This document shows, piece by piece, positions 26,371 to 38,457 of a stretch of DNA of 64,000 bases. The number at the start of each line of letters is the position of its first letter. Within the stretch, counting starts at the first letter, position 1. Made by a program: the position numbers and the translations under genes. Source of the stretch: Struthio camelus (lineage: Eukaryota > Chordata > Aves > Struthioniformes > Struthionidae); NCBI RefSeq assembly GCF_040807025.1, contig NC_090954.1:22510501-22574500 (forward strand), given 5' to 3'. The notes under the pieces are model-generated. The model saw only the letters and a list, made by a program, of their open reading frames with translations, did not search any database and was not told the origin of the DNA.

Positions 26371-27780
26371 TTTTAACGCCCCATTATCCTCAGACACTGC
26401 ATCAAATGCCGTGGAGACGCGGACCGGCATCTCTGGAAGTCTGCAGATCACAGACACCTCTAGATTGCTACTGAGGTTAGGGAAAATGCGAAGAGCAGAA
26501 CTTGCCCCGTGTCTCCGAGGGCTCCCCACCAGAACCGAGGGCTCCCGCTGATGCTGGACCAGAATACGGTGCTTCCGCGGCAGCGGAGTCTCTGCCGGGA
26601 GAAATGAGACCTCAGAAGGGGCAGAATCCGTCCGGGAGAGCAGATGGAGCGACAGCCCTCCAATTTCTCCTCCGAGGTGAACGGATAAGCACTCCGTGGC
26701 GGCATGGGCAGCTGTCCCCGGGCAGGCAGGCAGCCCCAGGGTTGATCTCCATCCGGAAAGGTTCATGAAAAAAGTTCGGACCGGATCTGCCTCCGGTCTG
26801 AAGAAGACCGGAGCCAGTGCAGGGGCTCCTCCTGGGACCGAAACCGAAATGCCGGCGCGGAGCTGGGATGTCGACGGAGGTACAAGGACCCCGCTATCGC
26901 CTTCCCCTTGTGGGTTCCCCCGGGCAGAGATGAACGCAAAGAAGGTGACAGCCCGAGCGCCCCGGACCGCCGGGTTCCTTCGCTCGGGACTCGGCGTGGC
27001 CATAGCACCCGCCGCTGTCCCCGGGACTGCGTCTACGCTCCCCCATGTAATGCCCAGCCTTGCCGCCCCGCGCTTCCCTCGGTGTTGGCTGCAGGGTCGG
27101 GGCTTATCCGCTGCTGTTATCGCAGCTCCGAGCCCGCCTTCCCCTTCCGCGGCGGCAGGCTGTGGCTGCTGGAGGAGTGCATATCGGTATCAGGATGCCC
27201 TTCAGCAAATCACGGAAGCTCGCAGCTGCGACGTGGGGACAGGGAGAACTGCGATTACTAAAAGGAGTCCAGGAGAATAAGTATCGTATGCAGAGGATTT
27301 CTAGATTTCAGCGACCCCCCACTAAAACCCTCATGACCCACATCAAGCAATAGAAACATCCGTACTGTGCCATTCGCTACACCGCAGGCAAAAACAGGCG
27401 TCTATTCTATCCAAGGTCTGCGACTAGTCTGTTTACCCCTGTCAGAGACCACTGAGCTTTGCGGGAGACGCCGGGGGACACCGGCGACAGCGGGTACCAG
27501 TGACAGCTACCGCGTGCGCAAAACCGCGGCTCCGTGCCGAGCAGCCGGTGCTGATGTCTCCCGCAGTGGCACTCAGCATTCCTCTGCAATACTCCCTGTC
27601 CTGAGGCTGCGAAACAGCCTCCCGCCCGCGAGTCAGTGCGGAGCGCTGCAGCCGCCGCTCTGCCGCTCGCTGCCGCCCCTTCCGCTCCCACCTTCCAGCT
27701 CGCGGAGCCGCCTACTGATGAACGGCTACAGCACGAACAGCTCCACCCGCAGCTCTAGCTCTAAGCCTCTACATTAGCTA
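26371..27780. other. CpG-dense island without recognised coding sequence
   Basis: GC and CpG content rise clearly over this stretch between PCDHAC1 and the alpha-exon array. Overlapping frames of up to about 210 codons occur on both strands. None shows a signal peptide, membrane segment, cadherin motif or any family I recognise, so they are probably by-products of composition. It could be an unassigned promoter or enhancer island, or the residue of a lost exon's promoter. A non-coding transcript start is possible but unsupported. Confidence 0.4.
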
Positions 27781-29860
27781 CCCCTGTCATACACGCTCCC
27801 AACCACTGTGATTGCACCGTGCCTCGTAACACCGTCATTAGTGAGAAATTATTTTCCAAAACCACACGCGGCGACGGTCGTAGCCTTTGAGATGAAGAAA
27901 GCCTGGTCTGGCCGAGACTGACAACCTTGTGCCAATCTCTATCTATTATCCAAGACACTGACTGTATCTTCCGGTACCTCCTATAAACGACCTCTTCCCA
28001 GAGTATGCTACGAAGTAAAAGTATTCTCGAGATTTCTTTCTGAAGTTAATGCTTCAGTATTTCTTCTAGAACCATGTATTTCCTATCACTGTAGGGCTAT
28101 TGTAAATTCCTTCAGATCCTCAATTCATGAGAGCAGTCAGAGTGAAACTAAGGAAATATCTGGAATTACGGAGTCTTCCGACAACACAAATCCTCTCTTA
28201 CTCCCAGATGATCAGCATTAAGAGACTCCATATCATCACTTTTAGTCTTAGCCTAGGGAAACAAGCCGATTTCCCACCACCTCCGTGGTGGCGAATTGCT
28301 TTATCTTCACTTCCGCACTCGCTAGGAGGATCTCTCGGACTGGAGAGACATGTTGGTTTTGCATCCTTTTCGAGATCGCCTTTTCCAGATTAGTTAAACC
28401 TTATAAACTTAAATCAGGGAGGGAAAAAAAAACTCTACTAAATTTTCCTTCAGGAAATCTCAATTTGTTTTTCCTGTCTTCTGTCAGATCCTTGTGAATT
28501 AAGGAAAACCAACTTAACACTTCTACAGCACTGTGATAACCTTTGCTGCTCACAGACAAATGAAGGCAATTCACACCTACTCAAGAAATGATCATCCTCT
28601 CTCCACATACGCTCCATAGCTACCTTTCCTGGTCAGATGTGGTCAACAAATATACAAAGAACTCGAACTTGAAGTCTTTTCTAAGTGATGGAAAAGAAAT
28701 GCAGGAAGGAAAAATAAATTCATGGGGCGTGCTCACATTTCCTATGGATCCGAGGGAGAGGTCGGTCCCCCAAGAATTTATGCAAAACAGACATGAACAT
28801 ATCCACTTTTTTTTACCCGGATTTTGGTTTACCCAAAAGCAACATTCCTGTCAACTTGGAAGAATCGATCTGTAATTTCGATTTTTAAGCTATGTTCTTT
28901 GCTTAAATTAGGTGTATTGTTGTAAGAACCAACAAAACAAATGTTCTGAAGAGAAAAATACTATGTTGACAGGACTATGTTGACTATGTTGACCTTTCCG
29001 GAAAACTATGGTAGTTATCCAAACGCATGTCTTTTGCGACTTGAACGCGTGACTCGCAAATTGGTCGTATAAAAATACTGACTGTTCTAACTTTCCCGGT
29101 AGCCATACGAACCGCGTTTTTAATGGTGCAACGAGAATTACATCAGCTATACAAGATTTTTCCAGGGGCATTCCACCATTAACGACCTCCACCAACACTT
29201 CTTCCCCTCATTCCAACCCAAGATAGTTTTTTAATGTATTCGAGCTTCATGGGATTAGAGAGGCAAAGCACCCAGTGAGTTCTTGAACGAGTAAGACAAG
29301 AGTAAACAACGACGCATATGGACACTTTCTTCATTAAAAGCATCACAATAGCAGTTGGATTCGAAGATAATAAATACCTTATCTGCAATCAGTCTCAGAA
29401 GGTAACGAGCTTGCGAGCACCGCCCAACCAAGTACATTTGAAAAGACGCTAACACAGCAAAATAAAAAACTGGCTAACCTCACACGATCGGCAGTCAATA
29501 CCATGTCCTCGATAAAAACCTTACAATGCTAAATATACATTTCATCAAATATACGATCGCAAACAAGACCTAGAAACAGAGATGCTTCCCGAAACGCATT
29601 GCACAAAAAGATCATATTTTGTGAATGATTCAATAATAAGGTAAAAATGTTAAAACACGAGAAACTGGCAAATATGGACAATTCAAAGACCAAACACAGA
29701 CGTCGAACTTCGGACTACTCCGGCTAAAAGCAAAAGGAAAATCAGGGTCTGACTCTCTTTTTACAAATATTACCTTATATAAAAGGTATCTATCCAACCA
29801 TCAAGCAAAAATGAAAACTGGCAGGAAATAAATTACCCAAACCAGAAAAAGATCCCAAAG
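27781..29860. other. Non-coding spacer
   Basis: AT-rich, intron-like DNA with short frames only. A small local repeat of CTATGTTGAC occurs at about 28.97-29.00 kb. I see nothing else. Confidence 0.5.
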
Positions 29861-29871
29861 AACACACTTAC

Positions 29872-29968
29872 CACGGCAGAAGAAAACGGGGCAGCGACTA
29901 CTCCTACCCAGAAAACCCATTCTCTGCCGCAGGCGGGAAGTTGGGGCTGAAAACCATGAGGTTTTAGA
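29872..29968 (-). pseudogene. Broken 3' tail of a protocadherin-alpha variable exon at the array's left junction
   Basis: On the minus strand this fragment reads NLMVFSPNFPPAAENGFSG and then a stop. The first ten residues match DLMVFSPNLPPPAG of the intact alpha exons at their C-terminal end. A consensus donor (GTAAGT, 29866-29871) follows 86 nt after the shared ATG. In the intact exons the donor follows 84 nt after it, so the fragment ends where a real exon should. The in-frame stop and the out-of-phase length show it is dead. Immediately on its 5' side the sequence switches to the middle of the tandem-unit spacer, so the rest of this exon was removed or replaced. A chance match is unlikely given position, order and donor. 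Confidence 0.7.
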
Positions 29969-31437
29969 ACGATGTAGATCGTTCCTTCTAGAAGGGCCTC
30001 CAAGGGAAGTCGCCAGTGAGCAACGCGAAGGATTCCCATGGAAGAGGGGTTTGAAACAGCTACGCAAGCCTTGTCAGACCTCTGAAATCGCTCCATTCCT
30101 GACAGTGCTCCTACAGGCGCTGCTGTGAAACGGGAAGCAGAAGGGCAAGCTGAAAGCTGATGACATTCTCCCAACGTCCAATGCCCCTCAGCACAGCAGG
30201 AAACAACTGCCCACACTCATGGCAAGCGGCCCCAGCTCGGGAAACCTCTCACACAGCAAACTCCACCTTGCCCTCGATTCCTGACGTGTCTCCTGAGTCA
30301 GGCTGGCGACAGGGAGACAGGCTGCTGTTGCTGGTGGCGCAGAATGGTGCCCCGGCTCGTACCCACATGCTCACCATCACGCCCCACGACATTACCACAA
30401 CACGTTTATCCGCACTCGCAGAAAACAAGCAAGGCCTACCACCGCGGGACACGTGCAAGGGGCACAGTCAGGAACCGTGAGTGACGAGCTTCCACCACCG
30501 TTCCCGGGGCCTGAGTGCATCTCCTCCACCAGCACACCCTGGCTAAGGCAGCGACATGCTTCCCCGTGTCTTACAGCGACCGCGCGATTTCCTCTTCTGC
30601 CTGTGCCCTTTAAGCTGCTGAGAATGCTAACAACGTACGTGGATCGAGGCTTTCCTCACGACAAGCTTCACCTCCCAAGACGCAGGTCACGCTCTCGCTC
30701 CTTCCGTAGGCCCAGGAGTGGCTTCTCGCGCCCGCACAGTCGAAGTAAGGCAGCATGTAGCAGCACGAAACTGCTTTTTCTCTGCCTTGTGCCCAGACAG
30801 AGGCATTCGAAAACAGCACACGCCGACACACTGTGCAAGCCTCCTGCAACACTGAACCACAGCTGAATACGACCGCCACCTCCAGGAGACCTACACTTCC
30901 GAACGCAGCTCAGCACCAGTATTGTTACACAGCAACACGGAACCGCCGAGGGCGAAACGGACACTTGTTTTGTGCAGTCGCACAAACGGCGCGCAGGGAA
31001 ACGCACGCAAGGACTCAGATCTTCCGGAGAGCAACCAAGGATGCAGAGTGAACGGCAACGATGTCTGGTGGACAAAGAGACTACGCAGGCAACGACGGAG
31101 CTCCTCTCCGCTTCTCGCGGGCGCGGACGAGGAAGTGGGGAACATAAATGCAGAAGCAATAGCGAGCAAAGGCAAAGAGGAAAGCAAACCCGGGCGAGAG
31201 CAGTCGCCCGCCTCCTTCCCTCTGCCGGGAACTCTCGGATCGGCCGCTGCGACCATCAAAGGCGGAGCCATCAGCGCTAATGACAGGGCACCCGCTCCCT
31301 GCCATTGTCCATTCACACCTCATGAAGGGTAAGCTCCTTAGGCACTAACTGCATTCAGCGTATAGAGGTGATGTCGGTTAATGAGGGCAATTTCTTTCTT
31401 TTCTTTTCCACCGTGCCTTGCCTTGCCTTGCTCTGCG

Positions 31438-31522
31438 TTCCCTCCCCTCCCCTCCCCTCCCCTTCCCTCCCCTCCCTTCCTCTTCCCTTCCCTTCCCTTC
31501 CCTTCCCTTCCCTTCTCTTCCT
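31438..31522 (+). repeat. (TTCCC)n tract, unit A (short allele)
   Basis: This is a pyrimidine tract of CCCTCC and TTCCC pentamers, about 85 bp. It is the shortest of the four unit copies and lies on the intron side of alpha exon A. In the leftward transcript it reads as GGGAA repeats. Confidence 0.95.
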
Positions 31523-32671
31523 CGCTTTAGACAAAACTTCCCGTCCCATTCCGAGCCCTTCACCAGTCCTCTTCTCTTTTCCTCCTCTTTTGTTCCCTCC
31601 TTTTCCAAAGTGCTTTCCGCATGTCCACTCCACTCTCGCAGGACCTACGGGCAGCACTTTAGGCAAGAGCTCTCACGCCTCTTCCTCCTCGAGTGCCATC
31701 GAGCCTTAGGAAAGACCGAGGCTTCCACTACCCATAGGTCGGCATGGGAAGCTCATGCTTCACCGACAGCAACAGGCGCAGACTGTTCCCTTTTGCAGCG
31801 CTCCGTTACGCACGCTGATGTAGCTCAGCGGTTTCAGGCACTCTCCCTGGCTACCAGAGAACGTATGATAGAGCAAGGAAACCGTATTACAAACAACACC
31901 TCGGCTACGCCATAACACAGTCGAAGCCTGCCGATGTACAAGACCAGCCTAAGTATGCCGTCAGTGTGGACAGACTCCCAAGAGACCGGACAACTCCAGG
32001 GACTCTCTGTTTTGGAAGCCCCACTCAACGTAGCCCAGCAAGCGAATGCTCAGAGAAGGGTCAACCACAAGCGCCGCTCACCACCCGCGCCGCTCTTTTT
32101 CAGTCCGTGAGACGACAGCCCGACTCGGGAAGAGCAAACCACAGCTCCCAGGCAGCACGTTTGGCCTGGTGCTTAGGCGCACCCTCCTCCTCAGGGCTCT
32201 CTGGAAATCATGTCTGAGAAGGGTAAGGCTCCAGCAGCACAACCCCAACAGCTGCAGAACCGCCTGCAAGCTCCCACTGCCACACGTGACGAGAAGACCC
32301 TCCCGCAACTCCGCTCCCAGAAACGGAAGGCGACACGCTCCCGAGAAAGCGTTCCGGGGAGATCGCTAGGGAAGACCTTCACACAAGGGATCCTGCCCAA
32401 CCCCCAGGCTCCAGAAGTCAGACTACGTCTCGAAGCGCACGCAGCACCTCGGACGTCTGAGAGCAGCGGCCAGCGAAGGCGGGCACCAAGGAGAGCGCTG
32501 TCAACAGCCAGAGAGCAAAGACCTGACGAGTACCGGCCACCCGCAGGCGCCGAGGCCCGAGGCCCGAGGCCCGAGGCCGGCTCCGAGAGGCGCTGCCGAA
32601 AGGCACAGGCAAGAAGGGAGAAAGAGGTGTCGGGAGACCCGGAGGGGAGAAGGGGTAGAAAAGGAAGTGCC

Positions 32672-32677
32672 ACTGAC
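32672..32677 (-). promoter_or_regulatory. Putative 5' splice donor of alpha exon A
   Basis: The coding sequence reads GACACG and then GTCAGT. It follows the conserved DLMVFSPNLP tail segment by 20 codons, close to the length in mammalian alpha exons, and leaves phase 0 as in PCDHAC1. The +3 base is C rather than the usual A or G, so the donor is weaker than consensus. I see no GTAAGT or GTGAGT close by in its place. Confidence 0.65.
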
Positions 32678-35140
32678 CGTGTCCAGGAGGGCGGGCGGAT
32701 CCGGCGGCGTCTCCTTCGGCGCGGGGCCGGCGGGCGGCGGCAAGTTGGGGCTGAAAACCATGAGGTCGCTCTTGCCCGCGCCGTCCGCCACGCACAGGCT
32801 CCGGCTCTGGCGCTGCGAGTACGACCAGCTGCCCACTTCGCTGGCGCACACCAGCGTCGCCGGCCCGGGCCCCGACAGCACGGCCGCCCGCGGCGCCCAC
32901 CGCGACGCCCCGTACAGCACCACCGCCAGCAGGAACAGGCTCGACACCGCGCAGATGGCCACCACCAGCCACACGTTCGTCGTCGCCGCCACCGCCACCG
33001 CCGCTTCCGCGCCGCCCTCGCCGCCCGCCGCCCGCCGCGGCCCCGGCACCGACGAGCCCGCGCCCACCGCCCCCGCCCCCGCCCCCGCCGCGCCCTCGCC
33101 CAGCGACACGCTCAGCGTGGCCGTGGTCGAGCGCGCCGGCTCGCCGTGGTCGCGCACCACGATGACCAGCGTCTGCCGCGCGCCGTCCGCCTCCTCCAGC
33201 GCCCGCGCCGTGCTCACCTCGCCGCTGTACAGCCCCACGCGGAACGGGCCCTTGCCCCGCGGCTCGCGCAGCTCGTAGCGCAGCCACGCGTTGTAGCCCG
33301 AGTCCGCGTCCACCGCACGGATCTTCGCCACCACCTGCCCCGCCGGCGCCCCCCACGCCGCCCACGCCCACAGCGACGCCGGCGACGCCGGCCCCGGCCG
33401 CGACCCCGCCGCGCCGCCAGCCCACGGCCCCGCGCCGCCGCCCGCAGGCGGCAGCAGCGCCGGCGCGTTGTCGTTCTCGTCCACCACGAAGAGCTGCACC
33501 GTGGCGTTGCCGCACAGCGCCGGCTCCCCCGCGTCCACCGCCCGCACCTCGAACTGCAGCACCTGCACCTCCTCGTAGTCGAAGGGCTGCAGCGCCCACA
33601 GCCGCCCGCTCTCCGCCTCCACCGACACGTACCGCGACGCCGAGCGCCACGACGCGCCCCCCGCGCCCTCCGCCACCGAGTACCTCACGCGCCCGTTGCC
33701 CGCCTCGTCCGGGTCCCGCGCCCACAGCCGCGCCAGCTCCGCGCCCGCCGCGTTGTTCTCCCGCGCCAGCACCGTGTACACGGCCTGCGCGAACGCCGGC
33801 GCGTTGTCGTTCACGTCCGACACCGGCACCCGCAGCCCGCGGCTGCCGCGCAGCGCCGGCGCCCCGCCGTCCTCCGCCCGCACCTCCACCTCGTACTCCG
33901 CCACCCGCTCCCGGTCCAGCGCCTCCCGCAGCACCAGCGAGTACGAGCCCTCGAACGTCGCCACCAGCCCGAACGGCGCCGCCGGCCACACCGCGCACCG
34001 CACCCGCCCGTTCGCCCCCGAGTCCCGGTCCGACACGCTCAGCAGCGCCACCACCGTCCCCACCGCCGCGTCCTCCGGCACCGGCACCGACAGCGACGTC
34101 ACCCACACCTCCGGCGCGTTGTCGTTCACGTCCACCACCTCCAACAACACGCTGCAGTGCCCCGATAACGGAGGCGTACCCCTGTCTTTCGCTTCCACTT
34201 GTATCTCGTATAGGCGAACGTCTTCATAGTCCAGGGGGGCTGTTAGCCTGATCTCCCCCGTGCTCGGATTCACGGTAAATACGTCTTTGACAGTAGAAGG
34301 AACCAAACTGATGATGTCGTAGCAAACCTCCTCATTGGGTCCCTCGTCCCGATCCGTGGCGCTCACGCGCACCACCAGCGTCCCCTCTGCAGCGCTCTCC
34401 GACAGCTGCACTTTATACACCGACTGGTTGAACTCGGGCGCGTTGTCGTTCACATCCAGCACCGAGATCACCAGCTCCATCGTCCCCGACAGTGACGGTC
34501 TGCCCCCGTCTCTTGCCGTCACCAGCAAGTGGTGCACAGCCATCGACTCCCGGTCCAGCGCTTTCGACAGCACCAGGAATAACGATTTCCTGTTTTCATT
34601 CGCGGATTTAACGTCGAGAGCGAAATGCTCGCTGGGGCTGAGGGTGTAGGAGAGCTGCGCGTTGGCGCCGACATCGGCATCCGACGCGCCCTCCAGCGGA
34701 AAGCGGGAGCCCGGCAGCGTTGTTAATTCCGCGACGCTGAGTTTTCTGCGGGCGGCGGGGAAGAGCGGGGCGTTGTCGTTGATGTCGGTGACCTCCAGCT
34801 CCACGTGAAAGACGCGCAGCGGCCGCTCCACCAGCACCTCCAGGCGCAGGGCGCACGGCGCGCTCTTCCCGCACAGCTCCTCCCGGTCCAGCCGCGAGCT
34901 CACCACCAGCGCCCCGCTCGCCCCGCTCACCTCCACGCTCGCCCGCCGGCCCTTCGCCACCAGCCGCAGCCGGCGCGCCTCCAGCTCGCCCGCCTCCAGG
35001 CCCAGGTCCTGCGCCAGCCGACCCACCACCGTGCCGCCCTTCGCCTCCTCCGGCACCGAGTAGCGCACCGGACCGCCGCCCAGCGCCCAGGCCGCCTGCA
35101 GCACCAGCAGCCGCAGCACCGCCCGCACCCACACGCCCAT
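32678..35140 (-). CDS. PCDHA: Protocadherin alpha variable exon A
   Basis: This exon of 821 codons encodes an alpha-type clustered protocadherin, a single-pass neuronal surface protein that mediates homophilic recognition. Parts: signal peptide (1-22), EC1 with CX5C (90 and 96) ending at DINDNAP, EC2 to about 236, EC3 to about 343, EC4, EC5, EC6, membrane segment (about 722-744), and a tail with GSWSYSQ and DLMVFSPNLP, hallmarks of the alpha family. The ATG has a strong Kozak context (GCCATGG) and starts the signal peptide; the upstream frame is leader. EC1 and EC4-tail are the same as in copies B-D. EC2-EC3 (34193-34753) is distinct: EC2 has one extra residue (VAELTTLPG), and EC3 starts SESAAEGTLVV as in D but continues with its own middle (PNEEVCYDIISLVP). 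I cannot assign an alpha number. Confidence 0.9.
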
Positions 35141-35323
35141 GGCCAGCGCCGGCACCCGCACGCGCCCCGCACGCCTCCCCGACACCGCCGCCGCCGCCGC
35201 CGCCGCCCGCGCCCCGCCGCTCCCCCCGCGCTCACAGCCGGGCTTTCCGCCGCACCGGGGCGGAGCCGCCGCCGCCGCCGCCGCCGTTCCTGAGCCTGCA
35301 GCGACACCGTGTGCCCGCCGCCT
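35141..35323 (-). promoter_or_regulatory. Leader/promoter of alpha exon A with two GCC tracts and candidate CSE
   Basis: The leader holds two short GCC tracts (about 35185-35207 and 35266-35287). It also holds a CGCT box at 35300-35303 inside GGTGTCGCTGCAGGCTCAGG, 160 bp upstream of the ATG. This position fits the conserved sequence element of protocadherin promoters. All four units share this block, and unit A loses similarity to the others directly beyond it. Confidence 0.5.
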
Positions 35324-36370
35324 CGCACACGCCGCCCACTCCGCTCCGGCCAAGCCGCCTTTCGCCCGCGGTAGGGCCAGCACCCGCCGCGCCTCACCCC
35401 GACGCCCACGGCCTCGCCTGCTGCCCCGCTGCCAGCTCCCTGTCGCAGCGTCGCCCGCATGGCCTCAGCTCAGATGCGGCGGCTTTCCCTGCCCGACGCT
35501 TCACACGGCTTCCCAGGCACCAAAATACCACCACCCCGCCATGACCTCTTCGCGGGCTAAGCCACCCTCCCGCGGAACAAGGCTTTTTTCACCCCCAGCT
35601 TCACCTCCCGTGACGCAGTCCAGCCGGCTGCTACTTCCGTAGACAGAGCCGCGCCTTGTTACACCCACACCGTCGATCCATGGCTAGCAGCATATAATTA
35701 ATGTTGTATCGCCTGGAGCCCAGGCAGAAGCTTATGACATGGGCAACCACAAGCTCCCCACTTTTGGCACCATAGCTAAGCATTCGTATATGGATCTGCT
35801 GGAACCGGAAGAACGTTCTGCTCTTGAACAATACGACACACTGTGCAGGGAACGGATGAGCTGCCCCCGCTTCCTTTGGTGAGGAGGGGGCATAAGCCGA
35901 AAACCAGAAGGGCTAAAGGAGGAAAAGAGAGCACGCGAGAAATCGCACCCTTCGGTCTCGCCTTCCCGCCTCGGGGATCTCTCGGGTCGCCTCCACCTCG
36001 GCGGCTGGGACCAGCAGGGACAGCGCCATCAGCTCTCTGGGGCCGTACCCCCACACCTAAGGAAGGCTAAGCTCGCATTCAGCAGAGAGAAAGAACATGT
36101 TTGTTGGTGGTGGTGACTTCTTTTCATTTTTCCTTCCCTTGTCCTGCCTCTCCCTCTCTTTCCTACTCCACCCCCTCGAACATCTTCCAATCGCTTCCCA
36201 CCCCGTCCCTTCTCTGCTTCTATTTCGCTTCTCATTTCTTTCTTCCTTTCCCCAAAGCATTCTCTAAATGTTCACGCCACTCTGGACATTGAGGACGGGC
36301 ACGATTTTAGGCAAAACCTCCCCTGTCTCTTCCTTCCTCTTTTCCACCATGCTTTTCACAAAGTCCCAGA
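35324..36370. other. Unit-A-specific upstream segment
   Basis: This segment is not shared with the matching place in units B-D. The first 300 bp is GC-rich, then AT content rises. The last part (about 36.06-36.37 kb) is a diverged relative of the spacer block that carries the (TTCCC)n tract elsewhere in the unit. It has GGTGGTGACTTCTTTTC, a pyrimidine stretch, CCAAAGCATTCTCTAAATG and CACGATTTTAGGCAAAACC in the same order. It therefore preserves an older version of the array. No gene is recognised. Confidence 0.6.
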
Positions 36371-38457
36371 GCACTCCCGAGTACGGCCCCTACTCGGCCG
36401 CAACAGCAGAACGTTCCACCCTTTCCAGTACAAGGCCAGCCTGAGACACGGCCAGTGTGCTCAGCCTCCAAAGAGACCTAACAACGCCAGACACTCCTCA
36501 CTTCAGGAAGGCAGCATGGACCTAGCTCCTCCTCATCTTTCCCGCCAGGCATGCACTCACAGAACAACACAGCCACCACTTCGCTACCCGCCGGATTTAC
36601 TCCCCACACACTGCCTCACGCTCATCAACATCATCCACCTGTCACAAGAACAAACAGAAGCCATGAAGGTGGCCCGACCGCGTTTTCACTGAGGACATCC
36701 CCAATCACTCCCAACACAGCCACAGAGGCAAACACAGGAGAGACCTTCCCACACTCACACACACGTGCTTGCTCTCACGCTGTGCCAGGAAGCAACGTGC
36801 AAAGCCAGCGAGCGATCCCTCGGAAGTCCTGCCGCCTGGGCCAAGCCTGCACGCAACGTTAGATCCACCCAAATTACTGTCTCGTGACTACACGGCAACA
36901 CAGAGACATCTGCCTGTCACACGCACCCTCTTCTGGTGGAGTCTGAGGCACCGGGAAGTTCGGCCAGTGGCTGCTTCTGCAGAAAAACAATGTAGATCGC
37001 TCCTTCTAGAAGGGCCTCCAAGGGAAGTCGCCAGTGAGCAACGCGAAGGATTCCCATGGAAGAGGGGTTTGAAACAGCTACGCAAGCCTTGTCAGACCTC
37101 TGAAATCGCTCCATTCCTGACAGTGCTCCTACAGGCGCTGCTGTGAAACGGGAAGCAGAAGGGCAAGCTGAAAGCTGATGACATTCTCCCAACGTCCAAT
37201 GCCCCTCAGCACAGCAGGAAACAATCGCCCACACTCATGGCAAGCGGCCCCAGCTCGGGAAACCTCTCACACAGCAAACTCCACCTTGCCCACAATTCCT
37301 GACGTGTCTCCTGAGTCAGGCTGGCGACAGGGAGACAGGCTGCTGTTGCTGGTGGCGCAGAATGGTGCCCCGGCTCGTACCCACATGCTCACCATCACGC
37401 CCCACGACATTACCACAACACGTTTATCCGCACTCGCAGAAAACAAGCAAGGCCTACCACCGCGGGACACGTGCAAGGGGCACAGTCAGGAACCGTGAGT
37501 GACGAGCTTCCACCACCGTTCCCGGGGCCTGAGTGCACCTCCTCCACCAGCACACCCTGGCTAAGGCAGCGACATGCTTCCCCGTGTCTTACAGCGACCG
37601 CGCGATTTCCTCTTCTGCCTGTGCCCTTTAAGCTGCTGAGAATGCTAACAACGTACGTGGATCGAGGCTTTCCTCACGACAAGCTTCACCTCCCAAGACG
37701 CAGGTCACGCTCTCGCTCCTTCCGTAGGCCCAGGAGTGGCTTCTCGCGCCCGCACAGTCGAAGTAAGGCAGCATGTAGCAGCACGAAACTGCTTTTTCTC
37801 TGCCTTGTGCCCAGACAGAGGCATTCGAAAACAGCACACGCCGACACACTGTGCAAGCCTCCTGCAACACTGAACCACAGCTGAACACGACCGCCACCTC
37901 CAGGAGACCTACACTTCCGAACGCAGCTCAGCACCAGTATTGTTACACAGCAACACGGAACCGCCGAGGGCGAAACGGACACTTGTTTTGTGCAGTCGCA
38001 CAAACGGCGCGCAGGGAAACGCACGCAAGGACTCAGATCTTCCGGAGAGCAACCAAGGATGCAGAGTGAACGGCAACGATGTCTGGTGGACAAAGAGACT
38101 ACGCAGGCAACGACGGAGCTCCTCTCCGCTTCTCGCGGGCGCGGACGAGGAAGTGGGGAACACAAATGCAGAAGCAATAGCGAGCAAAGGCAAAGAGGAA
38201 AGCAAACCCGGGCGAGAGCAGTCGCCCGCCTCCTTCCCTCTGCCGGGAACTCTCGGATCGGCCGCTGCGACCATCAAAGGCGGAGCCATCAGCGCTAATG
38301 ACAGGGCACCCGCTCCCTGCCATTGTCCATTCACACCTCATGAAGGGTAAGCTCCTTAGGCACTAACTGCATTCAGCGTATAGAGGTGATGTCGGTTAAT
38401 GAGGGCAATTTCTTTCTTTTCTTTTCCACCGTGCCTTGCCTTGCCTTGCTTTACGTT

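Larger units (their letters stand above)
29969..35323. repeat. Tandem unit A (left-truncated, carries alpha exon A)
   Basis: This is the leftmost, partial copy of the tandem unit. Its left limit is the junction with the dead alpha-exon tail. From there it matches units B, C and D with few mismatches through the spacer, the alpha exon and the leader. The match stops just beyond the candidate CSE. In the first 1.46 kb I find about eleven mismatches to unit B by eye, under 1 %. The portion of the unit upstream of the promoter in B-D is missing and replaced by other sequence (35324-36370). Confidence 0.9.

Noticed and set aside
26368-27280. Frames of about 200 codons on both strands in the CpG-dense island
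   Set aside because: They overlap each other on opposite strands, show no domain or signal peptide, and have the composition expected of a CpG island. The island is reported instead.
32418-34106. Minus-strand frame of about 560 Gly/Ala/Arg-rich codons, repeated in B, C and D
   Set aside because: It is a shifted frame of the alpha exon itself. It has low-complexity composition and lacks the cadherin motifs seen in the true frame.
32210-34168. Plus-strand open frame of about 650 codons across alpha exon A, repeated in the other units
   Set aside because: It is the antisense shadow of the alpha exon. The predicted protein is an Arg/His/Pro-rich string with no domain, and it stays open because the exon is so GC-rich. 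Antisense non-coding transcripts are known from alpha exons in mammals, but nothing supports translation.
35141-35383. Longer N-terminus of the alpha frames (MSGRRAGRV… or further upstream)
   Set aside because: The upstream codons begin at GTG, not ATG, and read through GCC tracts. The downstream ATG has a strong Kozak context and starts a clear signal peptide in all four copies.
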